Positions 1 to 8,641 of a stretch of 64,000 nucleotides of DNA are shown here, in pieces. The DNA lies in the NCBI RefSeq assembly GCF_900269665.1, contig NZ_LT985361.1, positions 540,965 through 604,964 on the forward strand, written 5' to 3'. Positions within the stretch are counted from its first letter, which is position 1. Each line of letters begins with the position of its first letter. A model generated the notes under the pieces. That model had not been told where the DNA came from. It saw only the letters and a list, made by a program, of their open reading frames with translations, and ran no database searches. This stretch comes from Nocardia suismassiliense (GTDB taxonomy: Bacteria > Actinomycetota > Actinomycetes > Mycobacteriales > Mycobacteriaceae). The position numbers and the translations under genes were made by a program.

Positions 1-1099
1 GCAGCACCACTTGCTCACTGACCTCGGCCTCGACCCTCGGCTCGGTGACTTCCTGCCGATACGCCTCGAACAGGTCGTCCGTGCCGACCTCCGCGGTGCG
101 GATGCAGGCGGCGGCATGCCCGGGATTGGTCTTCTCCAACGGCGGCTCGGCGACCCGGCATTCGTCGATGGAGATCGGGCAGCGCGGCGCGAACGAGCAG
201 CCCGGCGGCAGCGCGTGCATGGCGGGCGGTGCGCCGAAGATCGGGATCAGCGGCTGGCGGGCCGGGCGGTCCATCCGCGGGATGGAGCCGAGCAGGCCCA
301 CCGTGTACGGCATCCGCGGCGCGCTGAAAAGCTCAGTGGTGGTCGCGGTTTCGACGATCTTTCCGGCGTACATCACCGCGACCCGGTCGGCCAGTGTGGC
401 CGCGATACCCATGTCGTGGGTGATCATGATGACGCCCGCGCCGGTGATGTCGCGCGCTTTGCGCAGCAGATTCAGGATCTGCTTCTGCACCGTGACGTCG
501 AGCGCGGTGGTGGGCTCGTCGCAGATGATCAGCGCGGGATCGTTGGCGATGGCCATGGCGATCACCACGCGCTGGCGCATGCCGCCGGAGAACTCGTGCG
601 GGAACGCCTTGGCGCGCACCTCGGGTTCGCCGATGCCGACCAGACCGAGCAGCTCGACCGCCCGGTCCGCCGCCTCGGTCTTGCTCATCTTGCCGTGGGC
701 CAGCAGGGCTTCGGCGATCTGCTCGCCGACCCGGTACACCGGGGTCAGCGCCGAGAGCGGATCCTGGAACACCATGCTGATGGAACTGCCACGCAGTCTT
801 GACAATTCGCGGTCGCCGAGGCCGAGCAGTTCGCGGCCGCGCAGCCGGATGGAGCCGCCGATCCTGGCCTGCTCGGGCAGCAGGCCCATCACCGCGAGCG
901 ACGACACGGACTTGCCGGAGCCGGATTCCCCGACGATGGCGAGCACCTCACCGTCGGAGACGGTGTAGTTGACCCCGCGCACCGCCTCGATGCGGCCCTC
1001 CTCGCTGGGGAAGGAGACCCGAAGGTCGGTGACCTCCAGCAGCGGTGCGGTGAAGTTCTTCTCGACCACGACCTTCTCGGTGGGGTCAGCGCCCGTCAT
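1..1099 (-). CDS. Oligopeptide/dipeptide ABC transporter ATP-binding protein (3' end cut by window)
   Basis: Cytoplasmic ATPase that powers peptide import together with the two permeases encoded just upstream. I translated it directly from the minus strand; the frame stays open to the window edge (366 codons). Walker A GESGSGKS is at residues 57-64, the Q-loop FQDP at 111-114, the signature SGGMRQ at 171-176 and Walker B LIICDEP at 190-196. A Cys-containing oligopeptide-transporter C-terminal region ([10 protein letters not shown]) follows. The start ATG overlaps the permease stop as ATGA, so translation is probably coupled. Because the frame continues past that terminal region without a stop, a fused second ATPase half (DppD-DppF type) outside the window is likely; this is inference. 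Confidence 0.9.
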   Translation of the reverse strand, partial: MTGADPTEKVVVEKNFTAPLLEVTDLRVSFPSEEGRIEAVRGVNYTVSDGEVLAIVGESGSGKSVSSLAVMGLLPEQARIGGSIRLRGRELLGLGDRELSRLRGSSISMVFQDPLSALTPVYRVGEQIAEALLAHGKMSKTEAADRAVELLGLVGIGEPEVRAKAFPHEFSGGMRQRVVIAMAIANDPALIICDEPTTALDVTVQKQILNLLRKARDITGAGVIMITHDMGIAATLADRVAVMYAGKIVETATTTELFSAPRMPYTVGLLGSIPRMDRPARQPLIPIFGAPPAMHALPPGCSFAPRCPISIDECRVAEPPLEKTNPGHAAACIRTAEVGTDDLFEAYRQEVTEPRVEAEVSEQVVL

Positions 1100-2019
1100 A
1101 CCTTTGCCTTCTTCTTCGAGCGCGCCCGCTTGGCGCCGGGATCGAATGCGTCGCGCAGTCCGTCACCGACCAGGTTGGCGCACAACACGATGGTGATCAG
1201 CAGGCCACCGGCGAACAGGAACAGCCATGGATAGGTGAGCGCCGACTTGGTGCCGGACGCGATCAGCGAGCCGAGCGAGACATCCGGCGGCTGCACACCG
1301 AAACCGAGGAAGCTGAGCCCGGTCTCGGCCATGATCGCCGCGCCGACCGCCAGCGTGGTGTCGATGATCAGGATCGAGGCGATGTTCGGCAGGATGTGGC
1401 TGACGATGACGGTGCGCGTCGGAGCACCCATATACCGTGCGGCCCTGACGAATTCGCGGTCGCGCAGGCTGAGCGTCAGGCCGCGCACGATGCGCGCGCT
1501 GATCATCCAGCCGAACAGGCTGAGCAGCAGAATCAGCAGCAGGATCGATCCGCTGCCCTTCGTGCGCGGCGCGAACAGCGCGACGATGATGAAACTCGGC
1601 ACCACCAGCAGCAGGTCGACCAGCCACATGATCGCGCGGTCGGTCCAGCCGCCGAGCAGCCCGGCCATCGCCCCCGCCGTCGCCGCGATGGTGGTGGAGA
1701 CCAGCGCCACGCACAGGCCGATCAGCAGGGACTTCTGCATGCCGCGCAGGGTCTGCGCCAGCACGTCCTGCCCGATCTGGGTGGTGCCGAACGGATGCTT
1801 GGCGCTGGGCGGCTTCAACAGCGCGGTGTAATCCAGCTGCTGGTAGTCGTATTTCAGCAGCGGCGGCAACGCGAAGCTGGCGATGAACAGCAAGATCAGG
1901 ATCACCGCGCCGATGACGGCGGGCTTGTTGCGCAGGAACCTGCGCAGCACCAGCTTGCTGCGGCCTGCCGCCGCCGGTTCGGGCGCACCCTGGACGATGA
2001 TCTCGACGGCTTCAGTCAT
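1096..2019 (-). CDS. Dipeptide/oligopeptide ABC transporter permease, DppC-like
   Basis: Second membrane permease of a peptide importer, about 307 aa. The chosen ATG (MTEAVEI) overlaps the stop of the upstream permease as ATGA; an in-frame extension to 2157 would run deep into that gene and is not needed. The N-terminal cytoplasmic arm is followed by a first membrane segment near residues 30-50 ([13 protein letters not shown]), then the typical OppC/DppC periplasmic [11 protein letters not shown] motif, and a C-terminal EAA-type loop region ([24 protein letters not shown]). It ends in a basic Lys/Arg-rich tail. Operon order is permease B, permease C, ATPase. No substrate-binding protein lies inside the window. 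Confidence 0.93.
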   Translation of the reverse strand: MTEAVEIIVQGAPEPAAAGRSKLVLRRFLRNKPAVIGAVILILLFIASFALPPLLKYDYQQLDYTALLKPPSAKHPFGTTQIGQDVLAQTLRGMQKSLLIGLCVALVSTTIAATAGAMAGLLGGWTDRAIMWLVDLLLVVPSFIIVALFAPRTKGSGSILLLILLLSLFGWMISARIVRGLTLSLRDREFVRAARYMGAPTRTVIVSHILPNIASILIIDTTLAVGAAIMAETGLSFLGFGVQPPDVSLGSLIASGTKSALTYPWLFLFAGGLLITIVLCANLVGDGLRDAFDPGAKRARSKKKAKV

Positions 2020-2993
2020 CGCACACGCACCCGGGGGTCGAGAATCGCCAGCACCACATCGGAGAGCAGACCCGACACCAGCACCACCAGTCCGGCGAAC
2101 GCGGTCACCGTGACCACCACGTACAGATCCTGCGCATTGATCGAATCCACCAGCCACTCACCGACGCCGTGCCAGCCGAAGATCTTCTCGGTGAACGTCG
2201 CGCCGGTGATCAAGCCGAGCAGGCTGTAGGCGAACAAGGTCGCCATCGGAATCAACGCCGTGCGCAAACCGTGCTTGTATAGCGCTTTGCTACGAGTCAG
2301 GCCTTTCGCGCGGGCCGTGCGAATGAAATCGCTTTGCAGCACATCGAGCATCGCGTTGCGTTGATAGCGGCTGTAGCCCGCCATACCGCCGAGGGCGAGA
2401 CCGGCCGTCGGCAGCACCAGATGCTGCAGACGGTCGAGCAGTTGTGGCCAGAATCCGTCGATGCGGTTCGCCGAGGTCTCCCCGGTGTAGAGGAATATCT
2501 GCGAGCCGGTGAGCGAATTGATTTCCAGCGCACCGTATTTCAACAATGTCGCGAGCAGGAACACCGGCGTGCTCAACACCAGTAGCGAGATCACCGTGGT
2601 GAAGTAGTCACTGAATTTGTATTGCCTGATGGCACCCGCCGCACCGATCAGCACACCGAGCACCGTGCCGACCAGGGAGCCCAGGATCAGCAGCCGCAAA
2701 CTCACCGCGACCCGGCGCGGCAGCTCCTCGCTCACCGGCTGGCCGGCCAGGGTTTTGCCGAAATCCCCTTGCGGGATCCCCTTGAGCCAGGTGATATAGC
2801 GCTGCGGGATCGGGTCGTTGAGGTGTAACTCCTCCGCCTTGGCGTCGATCACCGCCTGCGGTGGGCGCGGGTTGCGCTGTTCCAGACTGTCCAGCGGGCG
2901 AAACGTCAGCGACGCCAAGCTGAAGGTCAGGAACGACGCCAGCAGCAACAGCACGACATAGTGAAGCGCGCGTCGTAGCAGGAAGCCGGTCAT
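2016..2993 (-). CDS. Dipeptide/oligopeptide ABC transporter permease, DppB-like
   Basis: First membrane permease of the peptide importer, 325 aa. It begins with the family-typical N-terminal membrane helix (LLRRALHYVVLLLLASFLTF), followed by the periplasmic segment with the PIPQRYITWLKG motif usual in DppB/OppB. About six membrane segments are visible, with the EAA loop (RTARAKGLTRSKALYKHGLR) near residue 235. It is the promoter-proximal gene of the three-gene operon and overlaps DppC by four bases. The 159 bases to the divergent gene at 3153 must contain its promoter; no clear consensus boxes were assigned. The substrate cannot be told from sequence. Confidence 0.93.
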   Translation of the reverse strand: MTGFLLRRALHYVVLLLLASFLTFSLASLTFRPLDSLEQRNPRPPQAVIDAKAEELHLNDPIPQRYITWLKGIPQGDFGKTLAGQPVSEELPRRVAVSLRLLILGSLVGTVLGVLIGAAGAIRQYKFSDYFTTVISLLVLSTPVFLLATLLKYGALEINSLTGSQIFLYTGETSANRIDGFWPQLLDRLQHLVLPTAGLALGGMAGYSRYQRNAMLDVLQSDFIRTARAKGLTRSKALYKHGLRTALIPMATLFAYSLLGLITGATFTEKIFGWHGVGEWLVDSINAQDLYVVVTVTAFAGLVVLVSGLLSDVVLAILDPRVRVR

Positions 2994-3152
2994 CAGTCCT
3001 CATGGTCTTTCGGCTGGACGGACCAGCGTCGAGTATTAGCCCCTGATCATAAGGACGATGACCCGGTCGCGCGTGTCACGCGGGGTTCGGCATGTCCTTT
3101 ATTCTTGCGGCACATAGGTGCGCGGGCGGTGCGACGCGTCGAAGGGGGAGTC

Positions 3153-4358
3153 GTGAGTTATCCGCAATATCCCGGGGGATACAACCCATATCCGGCGTAT
3201 TCGGCCGGAGTTCCCGCGCCGAGCGGGGCAACCGCGGTGACCGCCGGAGTGCTGGCGTGCGTCGGCAGTATCGGCCAATTGCTCGGTGGCGGAATAAGTT
3301 TGGCGTTCGGGTTGATCGGCTGGCAACTGCAGGATTACGACACATCAGGGCTGTTTTCGCAGGACTGGTTTCAGACCTGGGCCATCGTGTCCGGGGTGCT
3401 GTCGCTGGTGATCGCGGTCGTGCTCGGCGTCGGCGCGGTCGCGATGTTCAGCCGGAAATCGTTCGGCCGGCTGCTCGTCGTCGTCGGCTGTGTCACCGTG
3501 GTCGTCGCGGAGATCGTCGGGTTCGCGCTCGTCAGTTCCATCGATGGTTCCTCGGACGGGCTCGGCGTGATCAGCGGCAGTGCGGGCAGTTTGATCGGGC
3601 TCATCTTTCCCGTCGCCACCGCGATACTCGCCCTGCTTCCGCCCACCTCCCGCTGGTTGGCACACAGTCCCGCCGTCGCCATGCCCCAGCCGTACGGATA
3701 CCCCTACGCCGGCCCGCCGCAGCCCGGCCCGCCCTGGCAGCCCGCGCAACCAGGTGTCTCCGATGAGGCCTGGCACCAGCCGCCACAAGCCGCCTGGAGC
3801 GCGCCCGCTCAACCTCCTGCGCAATCCGCATCCGCGGATCCCACCGATCAGGTCGCCGCGGCCTCGCCGCAACCCACCTGGGGTCCACCCGCGCAATCTG
3901 GTGACGCGGTGTCCCTCGACAAGGCCGCGGAGGAGCCGTCAACACCACAGGTTGCCTGGAATCTGTCCGCACAGCCCCCGGCGCCGACCGGGCAGAGCGG
4001 GTGGCTGCCTGCCGTGCCACCGGCCGGTGGGAGCGGACCCGCACAATCCGGTGCCATGCCGCAGCGTGGCCAGGCCGCATCGTCTCCGCCAGAGCCGCAA
4101 GGTGCTTGGGGCGCACCCACCCAAACCCCGAGTGGTGTGGCTGCGGGGCCACGGCCAGAGCCGCAAGCTGCTTGGGGTGCGCCCGCCCAGCCGCCCAGCG
4201 GTCAGGAGGCGCGTCCGCAACCTGAGTCGCGAGCTGCCGGTGATCCGTCCGCGCAGCCCGCTCCCGAGAGGCGTGACGACGAGACGGTCCGGCAACCACC
4301 ATCTTCGGAGCCGCCGAAACCCGAGGACGACAGCGTTTGGCGTCCGCCACCTTCGTAA
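3153..4358 (+). CDS. Membrane protein with long Pro/Gln/Ala-rich C-terminal tail, unknown function
   Basis: About 401 aa. I chose GTG at 3153 because a GAAGGGGGAG Shine-Dalgarno-like run lies just before it; an upstream ATG at 3105 would put that run inside the gene. A short N-terminal Pro/Tyr segment (SYPQYPGGYNPYP) precedes four hydrophobic segments, roughly residues 25-60, 75-100, 108-130 and 145-165. From about residue 180 the tail is low-complexity, with loosely repeated units containing AAWGAPAQ or AWSAPAQ. Such architecture is common in actinobacterial envelope proteins of unknown role. It is divergent from the peptide permease operon. No catalytic motif was recognised. Confidence 0.8.
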   Translation: MSYPQYPGGYNPYPAYSAGVPAPSGATAVTAGVLACVGSIGQLLGGGISLAFGLIGWQLQDYDTSGLFSQDWFQTWAIVSGVLSLVIAVVLGVGAVAMFSRKSFGRLLVVVGCVTVVVAEIVGFALVSSIDGSSDGLGVISGSAGSLIGLIFPVATAILALLPPTSRWLAHSPAVAMPQPYGYPYAGPPQPGPPWQPAQPGVSDEAWHQPPQAAWSAPAQPPAQSASADPTDQVAAASPQPTWGPPAQSGDAVSLDKAAEEPSTPQVAWNLSAQPPAPTGQSGWLPAVPPAGGSGPAQSGAMPQRGQAASSPPEPQGAWGAPTQTPSGVAAGPRPEPQAAWGAPAQPPSGQEARPQPESRAAGDPSAQPAPERRDDETVRQPPSSEPPKPEDDSVWRPPPS

Positions 4359-4442
4359 CCGCTGGGGCGTCGAGCGATCGGTTCCTGTGCGCAGCACGAC
4401 ACGCCCGCCACTTCGAGATGGTTGTCCGGCAGGATGGAATAG

Positions 4443-5273
4443 GTGACCCTCCTGCACCTGCCCAAGCCGAAGATGGTGGCCACCGACGTCGACGGCACCC
4501 TCATCGACCACGACGAGCGGGTCACCGCGCGCACCAAGGCCGCGGTCGACGCGCTGATCGGTGACGGTGTGCCGTTCGTGCTCGCCACCGGACGCCCGCC
4601 GCGCTGGATCGATCCGGTCGTCGACGGGCTGGGCTACGCGCCCCTGTGCGTGTGCGGCAACGGGGCGGTCATCTACGACAGCGCGACCGATCGGGTGCTG
4701 GCCAGCATGACATTGGACGTGGACACCCTGTCCTGGGTCGCCGACCTGGCCGAGGAAGCGCTGCCGGGGTGTGGCCTCGCGGCCGAACGGGTCGGGGCGA
4801 GTGCGCACGACGCGGTCACCCCGCAGTTCGTGAGCTCGCCGCTGTACGAGCACGCCTGGCTGAATCCGGACGACACCACGGTGGCCCGCAACGAGGTCGT
4901 CGACGCACCGGCGATCAAGATGCTGATCCGCCTACCCGGCGCCCGCAGCTCCGACATGCGCACGGTGCTGGCGCCGCTGATCGGCGAGCGCGCCGATATC
5001 ACCTACTCGACCGAGCACGGCCTGATCGAACTGTCCGCACCCGGTGTCACCAAGGCCTCCGGCCTGTCGATCGTCGCGCAGCGCCTCGGCGTCGAGGCCG
5101 CGAACATCGTCGCGTTCGGCGACATGCCCAACGACGTGCCGATGCTCACCATGGCAGGCCACGGTGTCGCGATGGCGAATGCGCATGCCGAAGCCAAAGA
5201 AGCGGCTGACGAGGTCGCCGAGTCCAACTCCGACGACGGCGTTGCCCGCGTTCTCGAACGCTGGTGGATCTGA
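4443..5273 (+). CDS. HAD-superfamily hydrolase, Cof-type
   Basis: Cytoplasmic Mg-dependent phosphatase, 276 aa. Motif I DVDGT is at residues 15-19 with both catalytic aspartates. The motif II threonine lies in the FVLATGRP segment, and motif IV GDMPNDVPML, typical of Cof/type-IIB HAD enzymes, lies near residue 223. The GTG at 4443 puts the protein at the usual family length. In mycobacteria a Cof-type HAD gene (Rv3813c) also lies near the glf locus, so its presence fits conserved synteny. Substrate is unknown; Cof-type enzymes typically act on small phosphorylated metabolites. Confidence 0.9.
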   Translation: MTLLHLPKPKMVATDVDGTLIDHDERVTARTKAAVDALIGDGVPFVLATGRPPRWIDPVVDGLGYAPLCVCGNGAVIYDSATDRVLASMTLDVDTLSWVADLAEEALPGCGLAAERVGASAHDAVTPQFVSSPLYEHAWLNPDDTTVARNEVVDAPAIKMLIRLPGARSSDMRTVLAPLIGERADITYSTEHGLIELSAPGVTKASGLSIVAQRLGVEAANIVAFGDMPNDVPMLTMAGHGVAMANAHAEAKEAADEVAESNSDDGVARVLERWWI

Positions 5274-5486
5274 GCGGGTAGCCCGGCGCGCGATTGCCGC
5301 ACGCGCCCAAGCAATTCCGGCGCAGAAGCCGAGGGGGGCCATGGTGTGGCATCGGCCGAGAGCCGCGATGCACCAGTTCCACCTGGGCTGTGCGGTTGGC
5401 AACAGACCATCGCGGCAGATAACGATGCCGTTGAACGAACTCGGAGCCCGCTGCTGTGGCAGCGAGCTCCGAGGGGTGGTCGTAGA
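5274..5486. other. Intergenic, convergent genes
   Basis: 213 bases between the convergent HAD and amidase genes. I see no gene and no convincing long hairpin here. Confidence 0.4.
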
Positions 5487-8387
5487 TCAGCCCGCTGGTT
5501 CCGGAGCGGGGTGCGGCAGGAAATCCTCGGGTGCTGGGAACTGGAGGGTGCCGGGTTCCGGAGTTGCGAACTCGGCGGGTGCGGGACCCTCAGCGGGGGC
5601 CGAATCCTGGCTCGGGGCCGGGACAATGGCGGGTGCCGGCGCGGGAACCACAGCGGGAGCTGGAGATTCGGCCGGAGCCGGTGCTACTGGTGCCGGACGA
5701 CTCGCTTCCTGCTGATACATGTCGTTGTAGGTCTTCCACACCGTGGTGACGATCCCGGTCGCCTGGTTGAGGATCAGCGAGCCGTACTGGAAATCCGAAC
5801 GCAGTCCGTCCGGCACCTGGTACGCATCGCTCTGCGGCAGGCCGAGCACGCCCGCGTCACCGCCGAGCTGCAGGAAACGATCGAGGATCGCGCCGAGCAC
5901 CTCGATCACCTTGCCGTCCGGCGCGGTGTAGACGTAACCGTTGGCGAACTTGGCGTACTGCTGGCCCTGCGCGGCGGGCAGCGGTTCGGTCTGTGCGGCG
6001 CCGAGCGGTCCACTCGGACCACCCTTGTCGGCCCAGTGCTTGGCGATCGCGTTGTCGTTCACCATGCTGAGCAGCTTCTTGGTGAGCGCGGCCAGCGCGG
6101 CGAGGTCGGGCTTGCCGCGCGGCGCGGCCTGCGGGGCCGGGCTGTTCGCGGTGCCGTCGGTGCCGGTGCTGTTGTTCGCGCCGCTGTTTCCGCTGTTCGC
6201 CAGGCTCGCCCCGCCCGCGACACTCGCGGCGATTTCGCGAATTCGATCCATCATGTCGTAGGCGGCGTCACCCGGGCACGAGGTGTTGCCGACATCGCGG
6301 TGCGCGAACACGATCGGCAGCTTTACCGCCTGGCCGAGGGCGTACGACGTGAATTCGGTGCCCTCGGAATACATCGTGGTGTAGCCGACCGGGTCGAGGC
6401 CCGCGATCTTGGCCCGCCAGCCGATGAAGTTGCCGATCGCTTCGATGGACTCCTCGCTGGGCTCCTCGGAGGTGTAGTTGCCCATCAGCGCGACACCCGC
6501 GGTGTTCTCGTTGAAACCGCCCGCGTGCGCACCCTGCACCGCGCGGTTGAGCCCGCCCGCGCGGCCCTCGAAGATCTGGCCGTACTTGTCGACCAGTGCG
6601 TTGTAGCCGATGTCGCACCAGCCCAGCGTCTGCGCGTGATAGGTGTAGATCGCGCGGACGATGCCCGCGGATTCTTCCTTGCTGTAGTCGTTGCGTCCGG
6701 CGGTGTGGTGCACGGTGATACCACCGAGCCCGTCCTTGCCGGGGCCGTCGTCGTAGGTGGGTTCCTCGCAGCGGATGCTCTCGTCGGCGCCCCACCCCTC
6801 GCGGGTGATCACCTTGGGTCCGCCGCCGCCGGGCACGGGTGCCGCGACCTTGTGCAGCGCGCTGTCGATGGCGCCGCGACCCGGATCGATGAGCACGGCG
6901 GTCAGGTCGACACCCGCCAGCTGCGCGGGATCGTCCGTGCGCGGCGCCGGTGGGTTCGCGGAGTCCGGTGCGACGGCGTCGTCCACTGCCGCCGCGGCGG
7001 GCTTGCGGGTGACCAGCATCTGCACCGCGTTGGTGGTGCCGACATAGATCGGTTCGGTGCCGGACTTGCCGCCCGGGGCGGTGCGATCGGTGCGGCGAGT
7101 GTCCACCGGTTCGGTGTCGAACCAGGGGCCCCAGGTGCCGTCGGTCTGGCGGGCACGCAGCAGCGCCTTGGTGTTCGTCAGGTCCGCGCCGGTGAGCGCG
7201 ACCACGCTGAAAGGTGTTTCCCGGGACAGTTCCTTGACCTGAGCGCCGACCTGGTCGGCCCATTCAGCCGGGACGGCGCCGGGTGCCAGCGCGGGCGTGT
7301 CGGGGGTGGTGCCCGGTTCGAGGTGGCTGGGATCCGCGATGAAACGGGCGCCGGGAGTGTAGGTCGGTGCCTGTGCGGGTTGCCCGGAGTTAGGGGCCTG
7401 ACCAGGGGCTGGGTTCTGAATCGGTGCTGCGGCCTGGCCTGGAATGGGGTTCTGACTGGGCGCGACGGCCTGACCCGGTGCTGCGGCCTGACCGGGCGCT
7501 GCGGCCTGACCTGGTGCTGCGGCCTGGCTTGGAATGGGGTGACCAGGCGCGGCGGCTTGGCCCGGCACGACATTCTGGGCTGGCGCGGTGGCTTGACCTG
7601 GCACGGGATTCTGAGCCGGCGCAGTGGCTTGACCTGGCACGGCACTCTGGCCCGGCGCTACCGCCTGACCTGGGAAGGTGTTCTGCGCCGGTGCGACTGC
7701 CTGGCCTGGGACGGCGTTCTGGCTCGGTGCGACTGCCTGGCCTGGCACGGCGTTCTGGCTCGGTGCGACTGCCTGGCCGGGGACTGCGTTCTGATTCGGC
7801 GCTATCGCCTGACCTGGAGCGGGGTTCTGATTAGGCGCGGCACCCTGGCCTGGAATGGTGTTTCGATTCGGCGCGGTGGCCTGACCGGGAATCGGTGCCT
7901 GCCCTGGTGTGGCGGCTTGTCCCGGGAATGGTGTCTGGCCTGGTGCGATGCCTTGCCCGGGAGTGGCGTTCAGTCCAGGTGTGGAGTTCTGACCTGGCGC
8001 GCTCTGCTGGCCGGGAGTGGCCTGGTGTGGACCATTCAGCTTCGGTAGGGGAATTTCTTTGGGTAGTTGTACACCGGGCGGCAGCGGTAGCCCTTCCGGA
8101 ATGGGAATGGACGCTGGTAGCGGCAGCATTCGTAGATCGGACAGGCGTAAATCCGGTAGGTCCAATCCGGTGAGTTCGCGCAGCGGAAGCACGATGTCGG
8201 GCGCCGAATTCAGCACGACCTCGGCGAGCTGCGCCGGTACGGCGGCGAGCTCGGTATCGGTGGCCGAGCGATAGTCGGGCGAGTCGCTCATCGTGAGCGC
8301 CGCGAGCGGGGCCGCTACCGCAAGCGTGGTGATAACCGGGAGGACGTAGGAACGTTTCGGTTTGCGGTAGGGCACGAGCGTCTCCAT
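5487..8387 (-). CDS. Secreted PGRP/amidase_2-type N-acetylmuramoyl-L-alanine amidase with PGQA-repeat linker and LGFP modules
   Basis: 966 aa exported peptidoglycan hydrolase, predicted to cut the amide between muramic acid and the stem peptide. A basic N-terminus and hydrophobic segment (residues 13-31) form a signal or anchor. A mature N-domain is followed by a Pro/Gln/Ala linker of about 220 residues built from near-identical 12-residue units. The PGRP domain spans roughly 535-720, with zinc ligands visible in VHHTAG (about 558), in AHRDVGNT (about 696) and in SCPG (about 704). Two LGFP-type repeats follow (about 775-875), one being LQLGGDAGVLGLP. A Pro/Ala/Glu tail ends the protein. Length is well above that of simple PGRP amidases because of the linker and tail. 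Rv3811, near glf in M. tuberculosis, is the likely syntenic counterpart. Paired GTCACA sites lie upstream. Confidence 0.92.
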   Translation of the reverse strand: METLVPYRKPKRSYVLPVITTLAVAAPLAALTMSDSPDYRSATDTELAAVPAQLAEVVLNSAPDIVLPLRELTGLDLPDLRLSDLRMLPLPASIPIPEGLPLPPGVQLPKEIPLPKLNGPHQATPGQQSAPGQNSTPGLNATPGQGIAPGQTPFPGQAATPGQAPIPGQATAPNRNTIPGQGAAPNQNPAPGQAIAPNQNAVPGQAVAPSQNAVPGQAVAPSQNAVPGQAVAPAQNTFPGQAVAPGQSAVPGQATAPAQNPVPGQATAPAQNVVPGQAAAPGHPIPSQAAAPGQAAAPGQAAAPGQAVAPSQNPIPGQAAAPIQNPAPGQAPNSGQPAQAPTYTPGARFIADPSHLEPGTTPDTPALAPGAVPAEWADQVGAQVKELSRETPFSVVALTGADLTNTKALLRARQTDGTWGPWFDTEPVDTRRTDRTAPGGKSGTEPIYVGTTNAVQMLVTRKPAAAAVDDAVAPDSANPPAPRTDDPAQLAGVDLTAVLIDPGRGAIDSALHKVAAPVPGGGGPKVITREGWGADESIRCEEPTYDDGPGKDGLGGITVHHTAGRNDYSKEESAGIVRAIYTYHAQTLGWCDIGYNALVDKYGQIFEGRAGGLNRAVQGAHAGGFNENTAGVALMGNYTSEEPSEESIEAIGNFIGWRAKIAGLDPVGYTTMYSEGTEFTSYALGQAVKLPIVFAHRDVGNTSCPGDAAYDMMDRIREIAASVAGGASLANSGNSGANNSTGTDGTANSPAPQAAPRGKPDLAALAALTKKLLSMVNDNAIAKHWADKGGPSGPLGAAQTEPLPAAQGQQYAKFANGYVYTAPDGKVIEVLGAILDRFLQLGGDAGVLGLPQSDAYQVPDGLRSDFQYGSLILNQATGIVTTVWKTYNDMYQQEASRPAPVAPAPAESPAPAVVPAPAPAIVPAPSQDSAPAEGPAPAEFATPEPGTLQFPAPEDFLPHPAPEPAG
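7387..8016 (-). repeat. In-gene tandem repeat, about 36-bp units (12-residue PGQA..AP.QN)
   Basis: Within the amidase gene the bases between about 7387 and 8016 consist of degenerate tandem units of about 36 bp encoding PGQAVAPSQNAV-like peptides. Units near 7690-7790 are almost identical at the DNA level; those at the edges have diverged or lost one half. The result is a flexible, uncharged, proline-rich linker of about 200 residues that could span a thick wall. Confidence 0.85.
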
Positions 8388-8452
8388 TCAGGTCGAACCA
8401 GTGATCGTGTGCAAAACCAGGGTTGCTTCCTGATGTATCAACGACCACAATA

Positions 8453-8467
8453 GTCACAACTGTCACA
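8453..8467. promoter_or_regulatory. Direct repeat of GTCACA, candidate MtrA-type site
   Basis: GTCACA occurs at 8453-8458 and again at 8462-8467, a 9-base period, in the 254-base divergent region between the amidase start (8387) and the SpoIID-like gene (8642). Direct GTCACA repeats of this kind have been described as binding sites of the response regulator MtrA in mycobacteria, which controls wall-hydrolase genes. The assignment here is inference from motif and context only. Confidence 0.4.
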
Positions 8468-8641
8468 TATCTAAACCTCTTGTTGAGGATTATGTGATTG
8501 CTCGAATGTAGCTCTCGGAATGCGGCCGGGACGGAACGACATGCCGACAGGTATGCAATCCACCTGGCCCCGGAATACCGTGGGAGTGAACGGATGCGAC
8601 GCAACACAGCACCGGAACGAAAGAGCACGGGGGGAGCACGA

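Noticed and set aside
7387-8016. Regular repeats considered as a CRISPR array.
   Set aside because: Units are contiguous without unique spacers, and they are in frame within the amidase gene.
5346-8048. A 900-codon plus-strand frame opposite the amidase.
   Set aside because: Repetitive Trp/Cys/Arg-rich product arising from the complement of the PGQA repeats; no recognisable domain.
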